Shown piece after piece: positions 33,655 to 42,578 of a stretch of DNA of 64,000 nt (position 1 is its first letter; each line of letters starts with the position of its first letter). The DNA comes from DATAEE01 sp036258175. Lineage in GTDB: Bacteria; Acidobacteriota; Vicinamibacteria; Vicinamibacterales; 2-12-FULL-66-21. Location of the stretch: assembly GCA_036258175.1 (NCBI GenBank), contig DATAEE010000137.1:43975-107974 (forward strand), given 5' to 3'. The translations under genes and the position numbers were made by a program. The notes below the pieces were generated by a model, which worked only from the letters and a program-made list of their open reading frames with translations, was not told where the DNA came from and did no database searches.

Positions 33655-34851
33655 CTAAACAGTTCCCGCGGCGCGCAACCGACCGATCTCCTCTTCTGGA
33701 AATCCAAGATCGCGCAGGACCGCATCCGTGTGTTCGCCGAGCCGGGGCGGCGGCGTGCGGACGCCGCCCGGCGTGTTGGAGAGTTTGATTGGCACCCCGA
33801 GCGTGCGGATCGCGCCGGCTGCCGCGTGATCGAGGTGCGCGATCATGTCGCGCGCCGCGAGCTGCGGATCGGCGAGTACTTCGCCCACGCTGCGCACCGA
33901 TCCGCATGGAACGCCAGCGGCGGTGAGCGCCTCGAGCCACGCGGCGCGCGGACGTTCAAGCAGGCGGGCCGCGAGGAGCGGACGCAATTCGTCATAACGG
34001 GTCACCCTGTCGCTGTTGGTGGCGAAGCGCGCGTCGCGCCCCAGATCGTCCAGGCCGATCGCGCCGCAGAACCGGCGCCACTGCTCGTCGTTGCCGACCG
34101 CGATGACGAAGTCGCCGTCACTGGCCGTGAACGTCTCGTACGGCGCAATGGTGGGATGACGGTTGCCCAGACGGCCGGGCGAATTCCCGGTCGCGAAGAA
34201 GATGCCTGCCTGATAGGTCAGAAGCGCGGCGGTCGCGTCGAGCATGGCGATGTCGACGAGCTGCCCACGACCGGTCCGCTCCCGCGCCAGCAGGGCCAGG
34301 ACGATTCCATGTGATGCGAAGATGCCAGCAACGATGTCGGAAATGGCGACGCCGAGCCGGTAAGGCGGGCCGTCTGCATCGCCCGTGATGCTCATCAAGC
34401 CGCCTTCCGCCTGCACGACCGCGTCGTATCCGGGGAGATCGCGGCGCGGGCCGGTCTGGCCGAAACCTGAAATCGCGCAGTACACGAGCCGCGGGTGCGC
34501 TGCTGAGACTCGCTGGTAGCCGAGACCCATCCGATCCATCGTTCCGGGCCGGAAGTTCTCGACGAGCACATCCGCTTTCGCGAGCAGACGGTCGAGAACC
34601 TCCCGCGCGTCGCGCCGCTTCAAGTCGAGCGTGATGCTCTCTTTGTTCCGGTTGATGCTCAGGAAGTAGGCGCTCTCTCCGCGGACGAACGGCGGTCCCC
34701 AGGCGCGGGTGTCGTCCCCCTTCCCCGGCTGCTCGACCTTGATGACGCGCGCGCCCATGTCGGCGAGCAGCATCGTGCAGTACGGCCCGGACAGGACGCG
34801 TGTGAAGTCGACGACGACGGTCCCGGCGAGCGGCCCCTTCGGATCGGCCAT
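33655..34851 (-). CDS. CaiB/BaiF family CoA-transferase
   Basis: A 398-aa class III CoA-transferase. Family segments: GTVVVDFTRVLSGPYCTMLLADMGA, IKVEQPGKGDDTR, SINRNKESITLDLK, LVYCAISGFGQTGP and DAVVQAEGGLM. The catalytic Asp expected in this family lies in the region following DLPGYD. It moves CoA between small organic acids; the acid cannot be told from sequence. The ATG at 34851 is preferred to a TTG at 34857. It faces the selenoglutaredoxin gene with starts about ten bases apart. Confidence 0.9.
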   Translation of the reverse strand: MADPKGPLAGTVVVDFTRVLSGPYCTMLLADMGARVIKVEQPGKGDDTRAWGPPFVRGESAYFLSINRNKESITLDLKRRDAREVLDRLLAKADVLVENFRPGTMDRMGLGYQRVSAAHPRLVYCAISGFGQTGPRRDLPGYDAVVQAEGGLMSITGDADGPPYRLGVAISDIVAGIFASHGIVLALLARERTGRGQLVDIAMLDATAALLTYQAGIFFATGNSPGRLGNRHPTIAPYETFTASDGDFVIAVGNDEQWRRFCGAIGLDDLGRDARFATNSDRVTRYDELRPLLAARLLERPRAAWLEALTAAGVPCGSVRSVGEVLADPQLAARDMIAHLDHAAAGAIRTLGVPIKLSNTPGGVRTPPPRLGEHTDAVLRDLGFPEEEIGRLRAAGTV

Positions 34852-34860
34852 AATCAACTT

Positions 34861-35112
34861 GTGATTATCGTCTACACCACCGGCCCGAGCTGACAGAGCT
34901 GCCAGAAGGTGAAAGAGTTTCTTTCACAGGCCGGCGCCGCGTTCGTCGAGAAGAACGTCGAAGAGGATGACGCCGCGTACCGCGAGCTGCTGGCTCGCGG
35001 GTTCCGTACGGTCCCCGTGACGGTCTTCGGGGACCGGATCGTGAAAGGCTTCAACGAGCCGGAGCTCCGGCGGCTCCTCGAATCCGCCGCGCCACCGTCA
35101 CCAGATCGCTGA
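34861..35112 (+). CDS. Candidate selenocysteine-containing glutaredoxin (UxxC), UGA at 34891-34893
   Basis: The frame from GTG 34861 reads MIIVYTTGPS-[UGA]-QSCQKVKEFLSQ and continues to a stop at 35110-35112, 83 aa in all. The rest is a glutaredoxin/NrdH-like thioredoxin fold: the cis-Pro loop RTVPVTVFG and the C-terminal GFNEPELRRLLES. The UGA falls exactly where the first active-site Cys of CxxC would be, giving U-Q-S-C. A SECIS-like hairpin follows at the right distance. Standard gene calling would see only the part after 34909. It would act in thiol-disulfide exchange in the cytoplasm. selA/selB/selC are not in the window, so decoding is inferred. The 3' end overlaps the convergent homoserine dehydrogenase by 62 bases. 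Confidence 0.78.
34909..34927 (+). promoter_or_regulatory. Bacterial SECIS-like hairpin downstream of the UGA
   Basis: GTGAAAG (34909-34915), loop AGTTT (34916-34920), CTTTCAC (34921-34927): a perfect 7-bp stem. The apical loop starts 22 bases after the UGA and has G at its second position. Both features fit the bacterial SECIS consensus of SelB recognition. Confidence 0.7.
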
Positions 35113-36088
35113 TCAGCGCGTAGGCCGTCTGCGTCAGTCCACCGCCCAGCTGGGTCACTGCGATGTCGCCGAGGACGTCCGTCTCGAAGACGATCGCATT
35201 CTGCATCCCGCGGAGTTGCGCCAGCGGGTCAGTCGCCGCGAGCTCCTCCGGGCTGACGCGTGCCCGCCCGCTTTGGACCGACGCGACCAGACGGATCCGC
35301 TTGCCGCGCGCAACGGCGGCACGGGCGTCAGCGCCGCGGAGATCGCGGATTCCCGTCCGGTCCACCTTCTCAGGCGTCAGGTTTGCGGCCATCAGGACAT
35401 TAGCGAGTGCTGCCACTTTTGCCGCCGCGTCCCACCCGTCCACATCGAGCGACGGATCGGCTTCGGCAATCCCGGCCCGCTGCATCTCCTCGAGCGCCGG
35501 CCCGAACTCTCCGCCGTCTTCCATCATCGTCAGAATGTGATTTGTCGTGCTGTTCACGACGCCGCGGAAGCCTTTTACCTGCACGCCCGGCATCGTCTCG
35601 CGCACCAGGTTGAAGATCGGGACGCCGTCCATGACGGCTCCCTCGAACAGAAATGAGACGCCCCGGTCGCGCGACAGGCGATTGAGCTCGTTCCAGGCGA
35701 TCGCGACGGGCCCCTTGTTCGCGGTGACGACGTGGAGTCCAGCGTCGAAGGCCGTGCGGATGTGATCAATCGCAGGTTGACCCGAGTGGACGTTCAGGGG
35801 TGTCGTCTCGACGAGAACCGCGCTGGGGGCGAGCGCGGCGGCGCGGCGGATCACTTCAGCTGCCGACCTCGCCTCGCCTAGCGTGCGACCCGCTTCAGCG
35901 GCCTCGGCGGCGGCGATCGCGTCGACACCCGCTTCCTCGAAAGTCGTACCGTGCCGGGCGGTCACGATGCCGCAGACGCGAAGCGTGAGTCCGTCCTCGC
36001 GACCGAGCGCGTCGCCCTTTTCGCGCGCGAGGCGAACGAAGCGCCGGGCAACGTTGCCGAAGCCGACGAGAACGAGGTCGAGGTGCAT
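35051..36088 (-). CDS. Homoserine dehydrogenase
   Basis: NAD(P)H-dependent reductase of aspartate semialdehyde in threonine/methionine synthesis, 345 aa. The N-terminal nucleotide motif is VLVGFGNVARRFVRL, and GLHVVTANKGPVA is the family signature. The catalytic segment GVVNSTTNHILTMM and the Asp/Lys active-site stretch EADPSLDVDGWDAAAKV are present. There is no ACT domain, so it may lack threonine feedback. It lies downstream of an aminotransferase gene on the same strand, separated by a 43-base gap filled by a palindrome. Confidence 0.92.
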   Translation of the reverse strand: MHLDLVLVGFGNVARRFVRLAREKGDALGREDGLTLRVCGIVTARHGTTFEEAGVDAIAAAEAAEAGRTLGEARSAAEVIRRAAALAPSAVLVETTPLNVHSGQPAIDHIRTAFDAGLHVVTANKGPVAIAWNELNRLSRDRGVSFLFEGAVMDGVPIFNLVRETMPGVQVKGFRGVVNSTTNHILTMMEDGGEFGPALEEMQRAGIAEADPSLDVDGWDAAAKVAALANVLMAANLTPEKVDRTGIRDLRGADARAAVARGKRIRLVASVQSGRARVSPEELAATDPLAQLRGMQNAIVFETDVLGDIAVTQLGGGLTQTAYALISDLVTVARRIRGAAGAPAR

Positions 36089-36100
36089 GCGGAGCAGGCG

Positions 36101-36122
36101 GTACGACCCTTAAGAGTCGTAC
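36101..36122. repeat. Near-perfect palindrome between aminotransferase and homoserine dehydrogenase genes
   Basis: Arms GTACGAC and GTCGTAC around CCTTAAGA, followed by ACCACGGG. A related unit occurs at 52963-52992 inside btuC. This looks like a dispersed short repeat family. Confidence 0.75.
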
Positions 36123-36131
36123 CACGGGCGG

Positions 36132-37286
36132 CTAGACCGGTGCGGTCTCGAGAAGCAGATGCAGCCGCCGCAGACCTTCGATGAGGTGCGGCGTTTCCGA
36201 TCCGAACCCGATTCGCAGGTACCCATCCATGTTGAAGTGATCGCCCGGGACGATCAGAACGCTCTGCGTATCGCGCAGCCGTGTGACCAGTTCGGTCGAG
36301 TTGATCCCGTGCCGGTAGCCGACGTACACGATCGCGCCTGCTTCGGGCGCCGCGTGCGAAAACGCGTCGCCACGCGAGGCGAGCCAGTCCCTGATGACGG
36401 GATAGTTCGTCCGGATGATGCGCTGCGTCCGCTCCAGAATCGACGGCCGGCGGGTCCGGTCCAGCGCAAGGCGTGCCAGCAGGTCGCTCAAAGCGCCCGG
36501 CGCGATCGTCGTGTAGTCGTGATAGGACCACAGCGACGCCGCGAGCGACGGCGGCGCGACGATCCAGCCGATTCGAAGGCCGGGCAGCCCATAGGCTTTT
36601 GACAGGCCGCTCGTGACGATCACGCGATCGGACCGGTCCCACATCGATGCGGTCTCCCGCCCGTCCAGTTCGGCGCCCCGGTAGATCTCGTCCGCCAGGA
36701 TCCACGTCCCATGACGTGCCGCAACGGTGGCGATCCCGTCCAGATCCGCTTCTTCGAGTCGTGCGCCGGTGGGGTTGTTCGGATTGCAGATCAGGATCAG
36801 CTTCGTCCGCGGCGTCACCAGCCGCGTCAGTTCGTCCAGGTCGGGCCGCCACCGCCGGCCGGCAGCCGTTTGCTGCTCGCGGAGCGGCCAGGGCTTCACG
36901 ACGCCGCCGAAGCCGCGTACGAGGCCCCACGCCTGCATGTAGTTCGGCGTCATCATCACGACTTCGTCGCCCGGCTCGACGAGGTTCCATATGGCGAGAT
37001 AGTTCGCCTCGGAGCCGCCGTTGGTCACCTCGATGTGTTCTTCGGTCGTTCCGGGGTAGAGCGCCGCGATCGCACGCCGGAGTTCGGGCGTGCCATTCGA
37101 CTGCGTATAAACGAGCTCCTGTTTGAGCAGGTGCGTCAGGTTTTCGCCGGCCGCCTCGCTGGCAGGTCCGGCACCCAGCAGTTCCTCGAGCCGGAGTGGG
37201 TGCACGCCACTTTCCGACAGATTGAACTCAACCCGGTTCTCCCACGTCGATTGCAGCCGCTCCATCGCAAACGTTTCGATGCGCAT
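36132..37286 (-). CDS. PLP-dependent class I/II aminotransferase
   Basis: A 384-aa fold-type I aminotransferase. The Schiff-base lysine is in SGLSKAYGLPGLRIGW; ICNPNNPTGA and LADEIYRGAELDG are the classical cofactor-binding segments. The substrate is not certain: the closest look is the alanine/aspartate aminotransferase-like group acting on small amino acids. Start ATG at 37286; an internal ATG at 37265 is possible. It precedes homoserine dehydrogenase on the same strand. Confidence 0.9.
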   Translation of the reverse strand: MRIETFAMERLQSTWENRVEFNLSESGVHPLRLEELLGAGPASEAAGENLTHLLKQELVYTQSNGTPELRRAIAALYPGTTEEHIEVTNGGSEANYLAIWNLVEPGDEVVMMTPNYMQAWGLVRGFGGVVKPWPLREQQTAAGRRWRPDLDELTRLVTPRTKLILICNPNNPTGARLEEADLDGIATVAARHGTWILADEIYRGAELDGRETASMWDRSDRVIVTSGLSKAYGLPGLRIGWIVAPPSLAASLWSYHDYTTIAPGALSDLLARLALDRTRRPSILERTQRIIRTNYPVIRDWLASRGDAFSHAAPEAGAIVYVGYRHGINSTELVTRLRDTQSVLIVPGDHFNMDGYLRIGFGSETPHLIEGLRRLHLLLETAPV

Positions 37287-37328
37287 GGCGGTAGTCTAAG
37301 GTATCTTTTAGGCCCAGGACAGCGGAGC

Positions 37329-38132
37329 GTGTCGCAGGAACCAGCACCCGAGATGGTCCGGATCCCCGCCGGCGAGTTCGTCATGGGCTCGGATGACGGG
37401 GATGAGGACGAGCGTCCAGCACACACGGTTCATCTCGACGAGTACTTCATCGGCGTTCATCCGATCACCCACCGTCAGTACGCGCACTTCGTCCGCGAGA
37501 CCAACCATCGCGCACCCGCGGTCTACGAGCTCCCGCTCATCGTGACCAATGGCGGCCGCGATCGCGAGCGGATGTTCCGGCGCCTGAGCGCGCAGTACGT
37601 CTGGAGCGACAGCCAGGCGCCGAGCGCGCGGCTCGACCATCCCGTGACGCTCGTCCGGTTGGAAGACGCCGAGGCGTACTGCAAATGGTTGGCGGATACC
37701 AATGGACGCCCGATCCGGCTGCCCACGGAGGCGGAGTGGGAGAAGGCGGCACGAGGCGGGCTCGAGCGGGCGCGCTATCCATGGGGGAATGAGCTCGATC
37801 CGCTGCGAGCAAACTTTCTGACCGACCCGTCGCTCAAGATGTCGCACGGCACGACACCGACACGGACGTTCGCGCCGAACGGATACGGGCTCTATGACGT
37901 CATCGGGAACGTATGGGAGTGGGTATCCGATTGGTACGCAGCTGACGCGTACCGGTCTGCCGCCGACCGCAATCCGCCCGGACCGCCCGATGGACGACTG
38001 CGCATCCTGCGCGGCGGTGGCTGGCCCGTTTCCGACATCCGGATGCTGACGTGCACTCACCGGCACGAGGTTCCGCCCGACACGTACTCCTACAGCATCG
38101 GCTTCCGGATTGCATGTTCCGAGTCGTCATGA
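37329..38132 (+). CDS. SUMF1/formylglycine-generating-enzyme family protein
   Basis: A 267-aa protein of the FGE-sulfatase fold: MVRIPAGEFVMGS at the start, RPAHTVHLDEYFIGVHPITHRQY, RLPTEAEWEKAARGG, GNVWEWVSDWY and RGGGW near the end. The active-site Cys pair of true formylglycine-generating enzymes is not obvious, so this is more likely a non-sulfatase relative with an unknown substrate. The GTG at 37329 is used; an ATG at 37353 is an alternative. It is co-transcribed with the SIMPL gene (ATGA overlap). Confidence 0.88.
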   Translation: MSQEPAPEMVRIPAGEFVMGSDDGDEDERPAHTVHLDEYFIGVHPITHRQYAHFVRETNHRAPAVYELPLIVTNGGRDRERMFRRLSAQYVWSDSQAPSARLDHPVTLVRLEDAEAYCKWLADTNGRPIRLPTEAEWEKAARGGLERARYPWGNELDPLRANFLTDPSLKMSHGTTPTRTFAPNGYGLYDVIGNVWEWVSDWYAADAYRSAADRNPPGPPDGRLRILRGGGWPVSDIRMLTCTHRHEVPPDTYSYSIGFRIACSESS

Positions 38133-38854
38133 AGCCAGAATATGTTGCGGTCGTGCTTGCGCTGCTGGGCGCTTCGGCGCCGCTTACGGCAACCTCAGTG
38201 ACGGCACAGGAGGCTGCGCGCGACACCCGCCGCGAGCCCGTCGTCGTGACGACTGGATCGGCAATCCTGAAGCGCGCGCCGGATCGGGCGTTCGTCAACA
38301 TCGGCGCCGAGGCGCGCGCGGTCGCGCCGAAGGATGCGCAGGCTCAGAACGCGAAGACGATGACCGCGGTACGTGAGCGGCTGAAGGCCCTCGGTATCAA
38401 CGACTCGTCGATCGAGACGCGATCGCTCGATCTGCAGCCCGAGTTCGACTATGTGAACAATCGCCAGAAACTGCGCGGCTATGTCGCCCGCAATATCGTC
38501 GAGGTCAGGGTCGATGACGTGACGCGCGTGGGCGAGATCATTGACGCGTCGGTCCAGGCAGGCGCGAATTCGATCAATGAAGTGCGGTTTGACCTGAAGG
38601 AGCGCGCGACTGTCGAGCAAGAGGCTCTGAAGGCGGCGGTCGCCGACGCGCTCGCGCGCGCCTCGGCCCTGGCGTCAGGCGCAGGCAAGACCGTCGACCG
38701 GATTGTGACGATTGAAGAGCAGCGCGCGGAGATGGTGCCGATGCAGCGGTCCGTGATGTTCGCGAGGGCCGAAGTGGCGCAGGCTCAGACGCCCGTGGCA
38801 CCGGGTGAGGTCGAAATTCGCGCGACGGTCACGGTCACTGCGGCGATCAAGTAG
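38129..38854 (+). CDS. SIMPL domain (DUF541) secreted protein
   Basis: A 241-aa exported protein: signal peptide ending near TAQEA, then a SIMPL domain with RAPDRAFVNIGAEARA, NAKTMTAVRERLKALGI, SIETRSLDLQPEFDY and the C-terminal beta region EIRATVTVTAAIK. SIMPL proteins are periplasmic or outer-membrane associated with roles in oxidative stress in some species. ATG at 38129 overlaps the upstream stop; an in-frame ATG at 38114 is possible. Confidence 0.9.
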   Translation: MKPEYVAVVLALLGASAPLTATSVTAQEAARDTRREPVVVTTGSAILKRAPDRAFVNIGAEARAVAPKDAQAQNAKTMTAVRERLKALGINDSSIETRSLDLQPEFDYVNNRQKLRGYVARNIVEVRVDDVTRVGEIIDASVQAGANSINEVRFDLKERATVEQEALKAAVADALARASALASGAGKTVDRIVTIEEQRAEMVPMQRSVMFARAEVAQAQTPVAPGEVEIRATVTVTAAIK

Positions 38855-38874
38855 GCCCGACCTTCAGGTCGGGC
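38855..38874. repeat. Perfect hairpin at a convergent gene end
   Basis: GCCCGACC-TTCA-GGTCGGGC (8-bp stem). It lies between the SIMPL and rmuC genes and overlaps the rmuC stop. It may act as a two-way transcription end, though it lacks a T-run; its style matches the other short palindromes of this window. Confidence 0.7.
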
Positions 38875-40081
38875 GATGGGGCTCGCCTTTCCCTTCTTCA
38901 ATCTCGCTCAGCAGCTCTCCATCCAGCGCGTTGTCGAAGAGTCCCGTCAGCTCCGGCGCGCGCGTTGGGCGCACGCTCGTATCGATCGGCGGAAGGGCCA
39001 GCGGCTCGTCGCCCGATGCGACGCCGAGATCCTTCAGCCGCCGCGCCGAAACGAGCACGCGGCTTTCCATCGATCCGACCGCCTCGTTGTACGACTCCAC
39101 TGATCGCTTCAACGAGCTCCCGAGCTTCTCGAAGTGATCCGCCAGTTTGCAAATGCGCTCGTAGAGTGTCCGGCCGAGCTCGCTGATTTCCAGCGCGTTC
39201 TGCGCCATCTTCTCCTGTTGCCAGCCGTACGCGACCGCCCGCAGGAGGCCCACGAGCGTCACGGGACTCGCGAGCAGGACGTTCCTGCCCAGACTGAACT
39301 CGAGAAGTCCCGGGTCATGTTGAAGCGCGCTCGTGAGCAGCGCCTCGGCCGGCACGAACAGGACGACGATGTCGGGCGCCGGCTGAAAGTGTGTCCAGTA
39401 CGACTTGTTTCCCAGCCGCGTCACATGCTCTCGAAGCTGCCGTGAATGATCCCGCAGCCGCGCCTGTCGCACGGGCTCGTCGGTCGCGTCCTGCGCGGCG
39501 AGATACGCGGTTGCAGGAACCTTCGCATCCACCACGACATTGCGGCCGCCCGGAAGCCTGACGATCAGGTCCGGCGTGAGACGTCCCTCGTCTCCGTGAA
39601 TGCTTTCCTTGAACGAGAAGTCGCAGTGCTCCACCATGCCGGCTGCTTCGACGACGCGCCGCAGCTGCAGTTCACCCCACTGCCCCCGGACGTTTGGCGA
39701 ACGGAGCGCCTTGACGAGGTTCGTGGTCTCGCTCTGAAGCGAACGCAACTGTTCGTCGAGCCGTGCGTGCGCCCCAACCCGTTGACGCTCGACGTCCTGA
39801 ATCTGCGCGTCGAATCTCTTCAACGTGTCTGCGATCGGCTGCACCATTGCGGAGATGGCCTGCTGACGCGTCGCCAGCTCGCCGGTGGCCTGCGACTGGA
39901 TTTCGCCGAGCTTTGTCTTGGCGAGCTGGAGGAACTGGTCGTTGTTCGCGCGGAGGGCATCTGCCGACAGCGCCGCGAAGGCGTCGCGGAGCGATGCGTC
40001 GGCGGCGCGTGAGGATCGCAGGACCAGCCCGACGGTGACGGCGCCGATCGCCAGACCTGTTAGAAGATAGAGGAATTCCAC
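38864..40081 (-). CDS. rmuC: DNA recombination protein RmuC
   Basis: A 405-aa protein with an N-terminal membrane anchor (MEFLYLLTGLAIGAVTVGLVL), a coiled-coil region (about 30-150) and the RmuC nuclease-like core: VRGQWGELQLRRVVEAAGMVEHCDF, DLIVRLPGGRNVVVDAKVP, PDIVVLFVPAEALL and SPVTLVGLLRAVAYGW. It limits inversions at short inverted repeats, which is notable in a genome rich in palindromic elements (inference). Start is GTG at 40081. Confidence 0.92.
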   Translation of the reverse strand: MEFLYLLTGLAIGAVTVGLVLRSSRAADASLRDAFAALSADALRANNDQFLQLAKTKLGEIQSQATGELATRQQAISAMVQPIADTLKRFDAQIQDVERQRVGAHARLDEQLRSLQSETTNLVKALRSPNVRGQWGELQLRRVVEAAGMVEHCDFSFKESIHGDEGRLTPDLIVRLPGGRNVVVDAKVPATAYLAAQDATDEPVRQARLRDHSRQLREHVTRLGNKSYWTHFQPAPDIVVLFVPAEALLTSALQHDPGLLEFSLGRNVLLASPVTLVGLLRAVAYGWQQEKMAQNALEISELGRTLYERICKLADHFEKLGSSLKRSVESYNEAVGSMESRVLVSARRLKDLGVASGDEPLALPPIDTSVRPTRAPELTGLFDNALDGELLSEIEEGKGEPHRPT

Positions 40082-40181
40082 GGCACGAATATTAGGCGAA
40101 GGTTACGGCTTTCTCAACAAAATAGCGTCGTTCCCTTCGACTTCATCGGTTTAGTGGCCTCTTGCCCAGCGAAATGGCATA

Positions 40182-40206
40182 ATATAGGACTCCTTTGGTC
40201 GGAGAT
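40182..40206. promoter_or_regulatory. Rrf2/IscR-like operator upstream of the suf operon
   Basis: An imperfect dyad with half sites ATATAGGACT and ATCTCCGACC around CCTTT, matching the IscR type 1 pattern ATAnnnGACT-n5-rGTC in its core. CATAAT at 40178-40183 is a possible -10. It is 18 bases before the Rrf2-family gene, consistent with autoregulation by Fe-S status. Confidence 0.6.
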
Positions 40207-40223
40207 TTCGTGAAGGGGATCGC

Positions 40224-40715
40224 ATGCTGAGGCTCTCGAAAAAGGCCGACTACGCGCTCATGGCGATGAAGCATCTGGCGCTGCAGGCCGATCGCGGCTC
40301 GGCGAGCGCGCGCGAGATCGCGCAGTACTACGAGATCCCCGTTGAATTGCTGGCGAAGGTGCTGCAGCGGCTGGTGCGACGCGGGCTGCTCGCCTCACAT
40401 CAGGGCACGCGCGGCGGATATCACCTCTCGCGCCCGGCCTCGGCCATAACGATTGCCGATGTCATCCAGGCGATCGACGGGCCGCTGACGATGACGGCAT
40501 GCTCGACGGACGATCACCGTTGCGATCAGTTCTCGTCGTGCAGCGTCCGCGATCCGCTGTGGCGGATCAAGGATCGTATCGTCGCGGCGCTGGCGACGTG
40601 CACGGTCGCGGACCTGACCGTGGATCCGCCCGAGGCGACGCCGGTGACCGCGGGAGCGCTTGGGAAAAGGGGACAGTCACCTTTTTCGAGCGTGAGTTCG
40701 GAAGGAAAAGGTTAA
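40224..40715 (+). CDS. Rrf2 family Fe-S-responsive transcriptional regulator
   Basis: A 163-aa winged-helix regulator (KKADYALMAMKHLALQA, IPVELLAKVLQRLVRRGLLASHQG, GGYHLSRPA). Three Cys in the expected cluster-binding loop (ACSTDDHRCDQFSSCSVRD) mark it as an IscR/SufR-like Fe-S sensor. It heads the suf operon. The last about 20 residues (GKRGQSPFSSVSSEGKG) are encoded by a half of the palindromic repeat, so the native C-terminus was probably replaced by an insertion. Confidence 0.92.
   Translation: MLRLSKKADYALMAMKHLALQADRGSASAREIAQYYEIPVELLAKVLQRLVRRGLLASHQGTRGGYHLSRPASAITIADVIQAIDGPLTMTACSTDDHRCDQFSSCSVRDPLWRIKDRIVAALATCTVADLTVDPPEATPVTAGALGKRGQSPFSSVSSEGKG
40665..40686 (+). repeat. Solo half of the palindromic element in the Rrf2 gene
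   Basis: A 22-base copy of the arm found twice in the UbiE gene, with T at one position where the UbiE copy has C. It carries AAAAGGGGACAGTCACC. Only a weak complementary AAAAGGT lies downstream (40706-40712), so this copy lacks its second arm. Confidence 0.85.
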
Positions 40716-40725
40716 GAGTCGTTTC

Positions 40726-41048
40726 ATGGTGCAGATGAGTGACAACGCGGCGGCCGTGATCGCGAAGATGCTGGAGAAAAACGGCATCCCGGGCGGCGGT
40801 CTGCGGATCGCCATCCGTGCAGGCGGCTGCTCGGGATACAGCTACGTGTTCGCGTGGGAAGCGGAGCCGAAACCGACCGATGAAGTGTTCGACGGACCGG
40901 GCGGCGCCCGCCTCTTCATCGATCCGAAGAGCCACAAGCTGCTGGACGGGACGGTGCTCGACTACGACACGGCCCTGATCAGCCGTGGATTTGTTTTCAA
41001 CAACCCGCACGCGAAGAACACGTGCGGCTGCGGGACATCGTTTTCAAC

Positions 41049-41052
<4 letters not shown>
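40726..41052 (+). CDS. Iron-sulfur cluster assembly accessory protein (SufA/ErpA type)
   Basis: A 108-aa A-type carrier. The three family Cys are present: GGCSGYSY and the C-terminal NTCGCGTSF. It receives clusters from the SufBCD scaffold and passes them to target proteins. An internal ATG at 40735 could also serve as start. The stop overlaps sufB's start (ATGA). Confidence 0.92.
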
Positions 41053-42494
<1,442 letters not shown>

Positions 42495-42499
42495 AGACC

Positions 42500-42576
42500 C
42501 GCGTAGCGCAGCCCTTCGGGGCCCGTCAGGGGTCATGAACACGCGTAGCGCAGCCCTCTAGGGCTGCCAGGGGTCA
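42500..42576. repeat. Two tandem repeats with hairpins between sufB and sufC
   Basis: Copies at 42500-42535 and 42542-42576 share CGCGTAGCGCAGCCCT and end in CAGGGGTCA. The second holds a perfect hairpin GCAGCCC-TCTA-GGGCTGC (42550-42567). The AGGGG of the second copy is the best ribosome-binding site for sufC, so the repeat may tune sufC translation or mRNA processing. Confidence 0.8.
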
Positions 42577-42578
42577 CG

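Noticed and set aside
34891..34893. UGA taken as proof of a glutaredoxin pseudogene
   Set aside because: The rest of the frame is intact, the UGA replaces exactly the catalytic Cys, and a SECIS-like hairpin follows.
36089..36131. Possible riboswitch before homoserine dehydrogenase
   Set aside because: The gap is only 43 bases and holds a dispersed palindrome, with no known aptamer motif.
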